A stretch of DNA of 64,000 nucleotides, from the NCBI GenBank assembly GCA_017307785.1, contig JAFKGI010000024.1, positions 1 to 64,000 on the forward strand, in the 5' to 3' direction. How positions within the stretch are numbered: position 1 is the stretch's first letter; every line of letters starts with the position of its first letter. Positions 8,987 through 16,717 of this stretch are shown here, in pieces. The DNA comes from Vulcanimicrobiota bacterium (GTDB lineage: Bacteria > Vulcanimicrobiota > Xenobia > Xenobiales > JADMJV01). The position numbers and the translations under genes are program-made. The notes beneath the pieces are model-generated. The model was not told the DNA's origin. It worked only from the letters and a program-made list of their open reading frames with translations, and did no database searches.

Positions 8987-9742
8987 ATGGTAACCCAACA
9001 GATGCACCGGCTGAGTCCTGTGCACATTCAGCAGCGCCCTTCGAAACCGGTACCTCCCACCCCGCCCGATCGGGCCGAAATCGGCTCAACGGTAAGTCGC
9101 GGTGTGACGTTTGCCAGCGTGGCGGCTCTCTGCCTGATGGCCGGCACTTCGCTGGTGCAGGCCCAAACGGCTCCGGACCTGGTTTCTCAAATCGAGAATC
9201 AAGACGTTCAGGACGTGACTTTGAGCGACCAATTGACGCAAGCCGCCCAGAAACATGGCGTATCCCTCCAATTTGAGGTGCGACCCTCGGGCCGCCCGCC
9301 GGTTTCCATCACCCCCTGGCACGCCGAGAAAATCCTGGCCGAAGCCGGCTCGGTGGTGGTGACCGAGGTCAAAGACAACCAGTTCGACCGCACCGCCTAC
9401 CTGACGGACACGACTGACCTGGTGGCCTACCTCAACTATATGAAGGCGGACGTGCCTCAGAACGACGAGGAAGTAGGAGCCGTCTCCTTACGGGCTTTCT
9501 TCAACCTGGTGCCCAATACCCAGATCGTGCATCCGCGCACCCAGGAGAGCCTGTCGCCCTTCACGGCAGCGCGCGTGCTTAAGGAAGAACGCCCGCTGTT
9601 ACTGCGCATGGACGGCGCCCCCGAGCGACGTTTTGGAAGCCTGCGAGAGCTGCAGCGCGAGATCTCTTCCGACGAGGGGCCGGGCTGCACGCTGACGGGA
9701 ACCGTCGGAGCGGGCACGCCCGGCGTTTACTGCTTGAACTGA
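8987..9742 (+). CDS. Exported protein of unknown function
   Basis: 251 residues. A hydrophobic segment at about 40-60 (TFASVAALCLMAGTSLVQAQ) reads as a signal peptide with a long N-terminal extension, cleaved after VQAQ. The mature part is acidic and polar with no domain I recognise; the DLVSQIENQDVQDVTLSDQL opening vaguely recalls secretin/STN-type modules but is not diagnostic. Start is ATG 8987 with AAAGGGGGA (8971-8979) upstream; the in-frame TTG at 8966 has no such site. It follows the two-component system by 67 bases. Confidence 0.6.
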   Translation: MVTQQMHRLSPVHIQQRPSKPVPPTPPDRAEIGSTVSRGVTFASVAALCLMAGTSLVQAQTAPDLVSQIENQDVQDVTLSDQLTQAAQKHGVSLQFEVRPSGRPPVSITPWHAEKILAEAGSVVVTEVKDNQFDRTAYLTDTTDLVAYLNYMKADVPQNDEEVGAVSLRAFFNLVPNTQIVHPRTQESLSPFTAARVLKEERPLLLRMDGAPERRFGSLRELQREISSDEGPGCTLTGTVGAGTPGVYCLN

Positions 9743-9743
9743 C

Positions 9744-11516
9744 CTATTCGCGGCCGCGCTCGCCTTTGTCTTCGTTGATGAAGATCCAGGCGGCGATTTC
9801 GCCGGGTTGGATGCTGAAGGTGCCGTCCTCGTCTCCACGCCAGAACTCCCGGTCGCGCACGTAGCGCGACGAGGTGTCGGTGGCGGGGATGGAGAGACTG
9901 TCAGCCACCAGGGCGCGGATGCGCTGCTGCCACAGCTCCAGGTTGGCGGGTCGCAGGTCGATCCAGCCGGCCCGGGCCCACTCCTCCAGGTTGTGGCTGT
10001 CGAGGTTGACTTCGTTGGCGCCACTGGGCGGCGGCGTCTTCACCTGGCGGCCTCGCAAAAGCTGCGGCTTGCCGTCCTTCTCGAAGAGCACCGGAATGCC
10101 GATGGACACGGGTGTGGCCAGCAGGTCCGGCTGCTGATCGAGCAGTCCGAAAATCTGCTCGACCAGGCTCTGGGGCTCGTGCTTGAGCACGTCCTGCAGG
10201 TCGGTGAAAAGCCGCTTCAGGTAATAGGCTTCGTAGAGCAATTTGGAGAGTCGTGGCGGACCCAGATTCTCGAAGGCCACCGAATCCACGCCGTGACGAT
10301 TCTCCAGTTCGCGCAGCTTTTCAATAGCGCGCTGCCTCTGGAAGCCGGCCCGATAGGTCGGACCCATGCAGGTGACGTTGAGGGCGTTGATGACGTCCTT
10401 GCCGGTGTTGACGCCGCGCACTTCGTCGACCACGTTGCGCGCGATCTCTTCGGGGGTGACGAACTCCATTTGACCGGGACTGGTGATGGCCACGAATTCT
10501 TCGGTCGAAAATAGCCCGTTCTCACCTGTATCCACGAAGACGGTTTCCAGCTTGCGGCCGCTGGGCTTGCCGAAATCGGCATCATCGAGCTTCAGAGTGC
10601 CGCTGGCCGGAATGGCCTTGTTCAAATCGACTTCTTCCAACTCGACGGGGCGGCCGCGCTTGTTGATTTCGCCGTAGCCGATGCCGCGCCAACCGATCAT
10701 GGCGGTGGGCTTGATTTCCATGGTGGCCGGGGGAGCCTTGGAAACGACTTCGTCTTCGTTCTCCAGACTGGCGATACCGGGGGTGCGGGCCAGCAAGAAG
10801 AGCAGCAGGGTGTGAGCGCCGGCCACGGCCGACTTGGAGAGCAGCACCGAGGAGGGGCGCTCTTCGCCGTGAGTATAGGGGATGTTCCAGCCCATACCGC
10901 CGGTTCCAGAGGTGCCCAGCTTCACGTAAGCTTTGGTGTCGACGGCCACCATGGCGCGATAGAGCACGTCCACGTGGCGGATCAGCTGGGGAATGTAGAG
11001 GCTGCACAGCAGTTTCTCCACCGAATCGCGGGTGGTGGCGTCTTCCTGGACCTCGCGCCAGACCTGGCGCGAGTGCGAGAAGATGTCCGAATAGGCGATG
11101 CCGGTGGCCGTGTTCATGGCGTCGATGATGACGTGCGGCTGATACTTGAGCACGATCTGGTAAAGGACGAAACGCCGGGCCACGGCCGCCGACATGGGCG
11201 TGAGCGTGTCTTCGATGATGGCGGCGCGCCCTTCGGCCGTTTGCATGGCCTGATTGCCGGTCATGTGGCGCTGGCTCTCGCGGGCAAAAAGATTGCCCGA
11301 CTCCGGGATCAGCTCCACCTTGGGCAAGTTGGGGGTGAGTTTCTCGGCCCTCTGGATCTCTTCTTCCAGCGTGCGGATGGCCAGCTTGGATTCTTCTTCG
11401 TGCAGCGAGCAAACGACGATGCGGGCGGGGCGGTTCTTGAGCAGCTCGCGGCAAACGGCGCGGCCCACCATGCCGCCTCCGCCCAGCACCATGACGGTGG
11501 TTCCTTGGATATCCAT
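9744..11516 (-). CDS. Large NAD(P)-binding Rossmann-fold protein (SDR-like)
   Basis: 590 residues. The N-terminus carries a dinucleotide-binding fold: MVLGGGGMVGRAVCREL (glycine-rich loop near 11-20) followed by a strand and an acidic helix. The rest, including IIDAMNTATGIAYSDIF and SGTGGMGWNIPYTHGEE, suggests an extended dehydrogenase/epimerase-like catalytic region, but it is more than twice the length of a classical SDR. Substrate unknown. It is the last gene of a three-gene minus-strand run (TldE-like, small protein, this gene), four bases after the small protein's stop. Confidence 0.65.
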   Translation of the reverse strand: MDIQGTTVMVLGGGGMVGRAVCRELLKNRPARIVVCSLHEEESKLAIRTLEEEIQRAEKLTPNLPKVELIPESGNLFARESQRHMTGNQAMQTAEGRAAIIEDTLTPMSAAVARRFVLYQIVLKYQPHVIIDAMNTATGIAYSDIFSHSRQVWREVQEDATTRDSVEKLLCSLYIPQLIRHVDVLYRAMVAVDTKAYVKLGTSGTGGMGWNIPYTHGEERPSSVLLSKSAVAGAHTLLLFLLARTPGIASLENEDEVVSKAPPATMEIKPTAMIGWRGIGYGEINKRGRPVELEEVDLNKAIPASGTLKLDDADFGKPSGRKLETVFVDTGENGLFSTEEFVAITSPGQMEFVTPEEIARNVVDEVRGVNTGKDVINALNVTCMGPTYRAGFQRQRAIEKLRELENRHGVDSVAFENLGPPRLSKLLYEAYYLKRLFTDLQDVLKHEPQSLVEQIFGLLDQQPDLLATPVSIGIPVLFEKDGKPQLLRGRQVKTPPPSGANEVNLDSHNLEEWARAGWIDLRPANLELWQQRIRALVADSLSIPATDTSSRYVRDREFWRGDEDGTFSIQPGEIAAWIFINEDKGERGRE

Positions 11517-11520
11517 GAGG

Positions 11521-11823
11521 TTAAGCCAGGGTGACGCGCAAGAGGCGGACGGGTTGAAGGGTGTCGTTGACGATTTCCAGCTCTTCGCCGGACTCGCGCT
11601 CGAGGATCTGGCCGGCCAGCGGGCGCAGCACGCGCTCGCCGACGCGCACCTGGGCGCCTCCGGCCAGGGTGACGGTGATCAGTTCTTTGCCGGAACCGAG
11701 CTTCTCGGGGGCAAAGGACTGGTGAGGCGCGACCTCCTGCCAGAGGGCGGTGGAGGCGAGCTGGGCCGTGCGGCCCCAGGGCTGCTCGGTCCAGGTGACG
11801 TTGAATTCGGAAATGGCTTGCAT
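11521..11823 (-). CDS. Small conserved-looking protein, possibly cupin-like or GreA-C-like
   Basis: 100 residues, predicted cytoplasmic, mostly short beta strands (ELITVTLAGGAQVRVGERV, then ESGEELEIVNDTLQPVRLLRVTLA). The pattern is compatible with a small beta-barrel or cupin-type domain, but no metal ligands are evident and no family can be named. It sits between the TldE-like and Rossmann genes with very short gaps (13 and 4 bases), so it is almost certainly co-transcribed with both. Confidence 0.6.
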   Translation of the reverse strand: MQAISEFNVTWTEQPWGRTAQLASTALWQEVAPHQSFAPEKLGSGKELITVTLAGGAQVRVGERVLRPLAGQILERESGEELEIVNDTLQPVRLLRVTLA

Positions 11824-11836
11824 TTGCGTTCTCTTT

Positions 11837-13153
11837 CTACCACCAGGTGCCGGGTGGTTCGGGGCGGGCTTGAAATTCTCCGCAGGGTTCCAGGCGCAGT
11901 CGCTGGATGCTCAGGGCCGGAGCCAGACAGCGCCCGTGCCAGGCGCGGTCGGCGGCCACATTGACCAGTTCTCGTCCCAGAAGGTCGCTGAAACGTCCCC
12001 GCACCAGCATAGGCGCGAGGCGAATCTGCGGCCGTCCCCCCTGAAGAAGCCAGGCCACTTCGGCCAGGCGGCAAAATTCGTCGGGTTCGCACGGGGCATC
12101 GCAGGGCACCAGGCGGTCGAGCAGGATGCCGTCGCCCACGTCACGGGCCAGGTCACCCAGAGAGCTGCGTCCGCCCAGCAGGCTCAGGTTGGACCAACCG
12201 GGGTTGGGCGGCAAACCCCATTCACGCACGGCCAGGCCGGGAGCATCCACTCCCATCGAGCGGGCGTGGTAGCGGTCGACCAGGTGATGGTGCACGACGC
12301 CTTCCTGGACCAGGGAAACCGGGCGCTTGAGCTGGCCTTCGCCGTCAAAGGGCACGGTGCCGGGTCCACTTTGCAGGGTGGCATCGTCCTGCAGAGTGAT
12401 CTGAGGCGAGAGCCAGGCTTCGCCCCAGGGCGCGGCGATCTCCGGGTGACTGTCAAAGCGGCGGGCGTCGAAATGGCGGGAGACCATGTCGGTAACCAGG
12501 GCGGCGCTGGCGGCCGGGGTCAGGACGGCGGCCGTTTCGCCGGCGCTGAGTTCCTGGACGCCGTCGGTGTGGGCGCTCTGCCAGACCAGTTCCATCAACA
12601 GCTCAGAGGGATTGGCGCGCAGTCGAGCGGCCAGGATCTGAGCCTGGAGCAAAGGCGGCTGGGTGCTGTCCACGGCCACCTGGTAGACGACGCGCTGGCC
12701 GGTTTGTTCGCCAGCGCGGGTAACCAGGGTCAGCATCTGCCAGCGCAGGCTGGCGCGGATGCGGGTGGGATGCTCCTTGAGCAGGCTGGGCAGCAGGAAC
12801 TGCAGCTTGGAGACGTAGCGCGAAAGCTTTTCCAGGTGGGGCTCGAGGGCCATGGGCTCGCTGGCGTTGGCGCTGCTATGGATAGGCAGCCCGTGGGCGA
12901 AGAGAATGCCTTCGAGGGGAGAGCTGCGAGCTGCCTGCAGGCCGCGTTCGAGCAGCATTTCGGGCAGTTCGCTGGGCTCACCCCAGGCCCAGCCGAGCCG
13001 GCCTTCGTAGTTGACCCGAATGCCCCAGCCCCGGAACTCGCGGCGGTTGCGCGGATCGGCCAGGTCGATCTCACAGCGCTGCTCCCAGGCGATTTCGGCG
13101 TCGCGGCAGCGACGCAGGGCGGTGGCCATCAATTTGCCGGTGGGTGGTTTCAT
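11837..13153 (-). CDS. TldE/PmbA-family protein
   Basis: 438 residues. The C-terminal half shows the TldD/PmbA fold signature: AAVLTPAASAALVTDMVSR, then LSPQITLQDDATLQSGPG, then PFDGEGQLKRPVSLVQEG. No HExxxH zinc motif is present, which fits TldE/PmbA rather than the metallopeptidase TldD. TldD/TldE heterodimers degrade or mature peptides (microcin B17, CcdA); no tldD lies in this window, so the partner must be elsewhere. The gene heads a minus-strand operon. Its 5' side faces the 71-bp tandem hairpin array (from about 13240), which therefore lies in the intergenic region between this gene and the DUF4349 lipoprotein. Confidence 0.75.
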   Translation of the reverse strand: MKPPTGKLMATALRRCRDAEIAWEQRCEIDLADPRNRREFRGWGIRVNYEGRLGWAWGEPSELPEMLLERGLQAARSSPLEGILFAHGLPIHSSANASEPMALEPHLEKLSRYVSKLQFLLPSLLKEHPTRIRASLRWQMLTLVTRAGEQTGQRVVYQVAVDSTQPPLLQAQILAARLRANPSELLMELVWQSAHTDGVQELSAGETAAVLTPAASAALVTDMVSRHFDARRFDSHPEIAAPWGEAWLSPQITLQDDATLQSGPGTVPFDGEGQLKRPVSLVQEGVVHHHLVDRYHARSMGVDAPGLAVREWGLPPNPGWSNLSLLGGRSSLGDLARDVGDGILLDRLVPCDAPCEPDEFCRLAEVAWLLQGGRPQIRLAPMLVRGRFSDLLGRELVNVAADRAWHGRCLAPALSIQRLRLEPCGEFQARPEPPGTWW

Positions 13154-13239
13154 GGGCCGGCTCTTTGCTACCGGCCTCGGGGGATCCTTGGGGTTTGGCG
13201 GGTACGCGGATTCCCTTGCTTTGGAGCCGGTTTCGGCTC

Positions 13240-13700
13240 GGTTCTACAAAGTTGTGCGGAGAATCTACGGTCGGGTGTAGATTCGGCCGGTTTGGGGGGC
13301 GAATTCGCCAGATTCTACAGGGCGTTGTAGAGAATCCACCGGTTATTGTAGATTCGGGCGGTTTGGAGCCGGTTTGTCCTCGTTTCTACAAGGCCATGTA
13401 GAGAATCTACGCGTGGGTGTAGATTCGGGCAGTTTGGGACCGGGATGGGCCTTGTTCTACAGTGTGGTGCAGAGAATCTACAGGTTGCCGTAGATTCTCG
13501 CGGGTTTTGGGCCCGGCTAGGCCTGGTTCTACGAGGTGATGTAGAGAATCTACGCGCGCATGTAGATTCTGCCTGGTTTGGGGGTGCGGATTCGCCAGAC
13601 TCTACAGGGCGTTGTAGAGAATCCACCGGTTATGGTAGATTCCGGCAGTTCGGAGCAGCACTTGAGCCTGATGAAACGTGGCGAGAATCTACGGGTGCAA
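13240..13700. repeat. Tandem array of about seven 71-bp units, each with paired hairpins
   Basis: A non-coding stretch of regularly spaced imperfect repeats. The landmark GAATCTAC/GAATCCAC starts at 13261, 13332, 13403, 13474, 13546, 13619 and 13685 (steps 71, 71, 71, 72, 73, 66). Each unit reads TTCTACA, 6-7 bases, TGTAGAGAATCTAC, 7-8 bases, GTAGATTC, then a GC-rich linker (GGxCxGTTTGGG). Thus TCTAC and GTAGA alternate four times, giving two hairpins per unit (TTCTACA/TGTAGA and GAATCTAC/GTAGATTC). The first and last copies are degenerate. The 71-base period is not a multiple of three, so a coding role is unlikely. The rest of the 593-base gap (13154-13746) holds no gene I can support. Confidence 0.9.
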
Positions 13701-13746
13701 GCTAGATGATGGAGGGTCGTCCGAGCCGGGTCGGAATTTATCCGAG

Positions 13747-14538
13747 ATGCGAAACGTTGCGATCGTGCTTTTGCTTCTGGGACTGCTGGCGGGATGTTCG
13801 GGCAGTCCGCCAGAGAGTACACCCGCTCCCCAAGCGAGCGCCGTACCGACTGTTGCCACCACACCCGGGGCCGTCAACCCCTCGCGCAAGCTGGTCAAGA
13901 ACGGCGCCTTGACCCTAAGGGTCGTCGCGCTCACGGAGACCTCCGAGCAAATTCGGGCCAAGGCAGCTGAGCTGGGTGGGTTCATCTCCAACTCACGCTT
14001 TGACGTCAACTCCCAACAGGCCGAGTCAGCCACCATCGAGGCCAAGGTGCCTTCTGAAAAACTCGACCCCTTCATGCAGGACCTGGAAAGCCTCGGTAAG
14101 GTGCTTTCCAAATCCGAGACAGCGGAAGATGTTACCGAGCAGTTTGTGGATATGGAAGCGCGTCGCTCGAACCTACAGCGCGAGGAAGAAAGGTTGCTGG
14201 TCATTCTGAAGTCGGCGGGTGGGCTCAAGGACCTGCTGGCGGTGGAACAAGAGCTGGCTCGCGTGCGCGGCGAGCTGGAGCAAATTCAAGGGAAGCTCAA
14301 GCACCTCAACTACCAGGCGGATTACTCGACGGTGGCGGTCACTCTGACGACCACCGCGCAGGGCTCGACGGTGGCTTTCTGGGACCTGAGCGGTACGGTC
14401 GGCAACGCCTGGATGTTGCTCAAGCTATGCCTGCGCCTGGTCCTGCAGGCCGCCATCTACTTTGTCTTTCTGCTACCACTGGGACTGCCGGCCTGGTGGG
14501 CTCATCGACGCGCCACGCGCAAGCCCGAGGAATCGTAA
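13747..14538 (+). CDS. DUF4349 lipoprotein
   Basis: 263 residues. A lipoprotein signal (LLLLGLLAGC, lipidated cysteine near residue 17) is followed by a proline/alanine-rich linker. The DUF4349 domain has a long central coiled-coil-like segment (VTEQFVDMEARRSNLQREEE to RVRGELEQIQGKLKHL), and a C-terminal membrane helix precedes a basic tail (RRATRKPEES). Such proteins are envelope-anchored; function is not established. Start: ATG 13747 is chosen because it begins the lipoprotein signal; an earlier in-frame ATG (13678) would prepend 23 polar residues from the repeat region. Confidence 0.8.
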   Translation: MRNVAIVLLLLGLLAGCSGSPPESTPAPQASAVPTVATTPGAVNPSRKLVKNGALTLRVVALTETSEQIRAKAAELGGFISNSRFDVNSQQAESATIEAKVPSEKLDPFMQDLESLGKVLSKSETAEDVTEQFVDMEARRSNLQREEERLLVILKSAGGLKDLLAVEQELARVRGELEQIQGKLKHLNYQADYSTVAVTLTTTAQGSTVAFWDLSGTVGNAWMLLKLCLRLVLQAAIYFVFLLPLGLPAWWAHRRATRKPEES

Positions 14539-14544
14539 AGCGAA

Positions 14545-15405
14545 TCAGCCTCCGCAAGCGACCTTTTCGAAGAAGGTCTTCACCAGTTCGGGGTTGAGTT
14601 TTCCGTTCTGGGCGTCGCCTTCCAGGATGGAGCGAGCGGTGTTGTGGTCTTTGGCGGGACGGAAGGAGCGGGGGGCGCGCAGGGCGGCGTACATGTCGCA
14701 AATTCCCAGGATCTGAGCGCCCTTCGGGATCTGATCGCCCTGGAGTTTATCCGGATAGCCGGTTCCGTCGAGTTTCTCGTGGTGATGGCGAATGATTTCG
14801 CGCACGCCATTGTCTCCGGAGGCAACTTTGGAGTTGAGCGAGCCGAGGGCGGCTTCGACTTCGGGGTCGCTGGCTTTGCCGAGCTGGCGGGATCTGTCGG
14901 TGGAGATTTCCACGTGGCGGCACATCTGGCTCCACATGGCTCCCCATTCTTCTTTGGGCATATCGCGCGGGCCGCGAGGATCGTTGTAAAGGGCTTCGTC
15001 GGCCACCAGTTTGCCGGCGTCATAGAGGTGGCTGGCTTCGTTCAGGTCGCGAGCTTCCTTGGCCGTCAGCTGCAGCGCGGTTCCTTCGAGGGCCTCGGCC
15101 ATTCGGTTGGCGTAAGCCGAGGCGGTGGCCATGTGCTGCTTGGTGTAGCCGCCCTCGAAGGCTGCCAGTTTCGTATTCGTGGCTTCGAATGCTTCGACGC
15201 TGAGGTCGGCGGCGGGCTGAAAAGCGACCGGCCGGGGCGTCGCGGGCTCGGCCTCCGGGGTGGGCACGGCCTGCGGGGTGGGCGGATTCGATTTCTGAAG
15301 AATAGCGCTGTCGGCCGGCAAAGGGGCGTCCGACTCGGCGACCTTGCGAGGGGCCACTTTCTGGGAAACGGCTGGCTGGAGCGGCGTGAACTGCTGAATC
15401 TTCAT
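14545..15405 (-). CDS. HD-GYP-like protein with altered HD motif
   Basis: 286 residues. After about 90 residues of low-complexity, proline-rich sequence comes an HD-GYP-type domain. The GYP half is well kept (RHHHEKLDGTGYP, then QIPKGAQILGICDMYAALR), but the usual LLHDIGK is LYDAGK, so the histidine of the HD metal pair is a tyrosine. It may be an inactive c-di-GMP phosphodiesterase or a sensor. The gene is convergent with the DUF4349 lipoprotein (six bases between stops). No membrane segment or receiver domain is present. Confidence 0.75.
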   Translation of the reverse strand: MKIQQFTPLQPAVSQKVAPRKVAESDAPLPADSAILQKSNPPTPQAVPTPEAEPATPRPVAFQPAADLSVEAFEATNTKLAAFEGGYTKQHMATASAYANRMAEALEGTALQLTAKEARDLNEASHLYDAGKLVADEALYNDPRGPRDMPKEEWGAMWSQMCRHVEISTDRSRQLGKASDPEVEAALGSLNSKVASGDNGVREIIRHHHEKLDGTGYPDKLQGDQIPKGAQILGICDMYAALRAPRSFRPAKDHNTARSILEGDAQNGKLNPELVKTFFEKVACGG

Positions 15406-15509
15406 AGGATGTCATGGTTCTGGCTTGTGAAGCCGAATCCTATGGACTGCCTGAAGCACAATTTAGGCGCGTGGAGAACTTCGGGAAGCCCAAAGAAGTT
15501 GGGCAGGCT

Positions 15510-16535
15510 ATGCAATTTTCACGACGTCAAGTTTTAGCCGGCCTCGCGGCCACGGGTTTGCTGGCCCTGAGCGCGCGAGCCGAGGACTTTCTCTCCATTG
15601 ATGCCCACAATCATGTGGACGTCCCCCTGGATGGAACTGCCGGCCCCAACCTGGACCTGAGGGGGGAACTGGATCGGGCCGGACTCACCGCCATCTGCAT
15701 GACTTTCGCAGTGGACTATCAGCCGATTCGGGAGCCCGCCCAGGGTTACCAACGATTCCTCCACGGCCTGGACGCGATGGATGCACAATTGGCCCGCAAT
15801 GAAATGACGCGGGCGCTGCAAGCCGCCGACCTGCGAGCCGAGAAACTCACGGTGATTCAGTCGATTGAGGGCGCGCACTTTCTGGAAGGCAAGCTGGAAC
15901 GGATGGAGGAGGCCTACGGTCGAGGCCTTCGCCATTTCGGATTGCTGCACGATCACGATGCAACGCCGCCGCTGGGGGACGTGTTCACCAATCCTGAGGC
16001 CTTCGGGGGTCTGACCCAACTGGGCGCCGGGGCGGTGCGTGAGTGCAATCGCCTGGGGATGCTGCTGGACATGTCTCACGGCAGTGACAAGGCCGTGCGC
16101 GATGCGTTGAAGATTAGCACGAGACCTCTGATTGTCTCACACACGGGACTGAACACCCGCCTGGGGTCCAACCCAAAGATGGCGCGCATGATGCTGCCCC
16201 GGCTGATCCGCGCGGAACTGGCTCGGGAAGTGGCCCGGGCCGGCGGAGTGATCGGCGTCTGGACGCACCTGGCTGACTCGGCCGATGAGTATGCCGCCAA
16301 TGTCCGCGCCATGGTGGAGGTGGTGGGCGTTGACCACGTCTGCATCGGCACCGATAGCAAGCTGACCCCGCCCCCGGACGGAAGCGACCGAGGTCGCACC
16401 AATTCCGGGTGGGCGGGCGGCGGGTTCTACTTTGTGGTAGCGGCCGCGCTGCGCAAGGCCGGGTTCTCCCCGGCGGAAATTGCCAAGATTGGCGGGCTGA
16501 ACTATCGCCGGGTATTTGCGGCGGCGACGGCCTGA
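15510..16535 (+). CDS. Membrane dipeptidase (peptidase M19, renal dipeptidase family)
   Basis: 341 residues. The N-terminus is a Tat-type signal (SRRQVLAGLAATGLLAL, residues 4-20). The M19 fold is visible in the metal motif DAHNHVD near residue 30, the bridging glutamate in IQSIEGAHFL, LLDMSHGSD, VSHTGLN and the late GTDSK. It hydrolyses dipeptides, probably in the periplasm. Start: ATG 15510 gives the Tat signal; the earlier in-frame ATG (15414) adds 32 residues without export features. Stands alone between an opposite gene and the flagellar cluster. Confidence 0.88.
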   Translation: MQFSRRQVLAGLAATGLLALSARAEDFLSIDAHNHVDVPLDGTAGPNLDLRGELDRAGLTAICMTFAVDYQPIREPAQGYQRFLHGLDAMDAQLARNEMTRALQAADLRAEKLTVIQSIEGAHFLEGKLERMEEAYGRGLRHFGLLHDHDATPPLGDVFTNPEAFGGLTQLGAGAVRECNRLGMLLDMSHGSDKAVRDALKISTRPLIVSHTGLNTRLGSNPKMARMMLPRLIRAELAREVARAGGVIGVWTHLADSADEYAANVRAMVEVVGVDHVCIGTDSKLTPPPDGSDRGRTNSGWAGGGFYFVVAAALRKAGFSPAEIAKIGGLNYRRVFAAATA

Positions 16536-16638
16536 GCTTGGCGGAGGGGCGACTGCGGGGAACTGGAGCGGGTGAGTACTTGTAGAACAAAGCCAGGATT
16601 TCAGGTTGTCCGCAGTAACATGTGAGCAACGAGTTGTA

Positions 16639-16676
16639 TACAAATAGTTAACAATCCCGGCCTATACTGAGCCCAC
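16639..16676 (+). promoter_or_regulatory. Candidate promoter/operator of the flagellar operon
   Basis: TATACT, about 50 bases before the FliK-like ATG, is a good -10. About 20 bases upstream lies the perfect 10-base palindrome TTGTATACAA, a possible operator. No strong -35 at standard spacing and no sigma-28 consensus is seen, so this is tentative. Confidence 0.3.
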
Positions 16677-16717
16677 AGCAAGTGGATCGTTAGGCAAAAC
16701 GACAAGCGAGGCAAGGA

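Noticed and set aside
13144..13626. Open frames through the 71-bp array on both strands
   Set aside because: The period shifts frame at each unit, so the frames carry no stable repeat peptide and no ribosome site.
13240..13700. CRISPR array
   Set aside because: No constant repeat with unique spacers; every part of each unit is related, and no cas genes are present.
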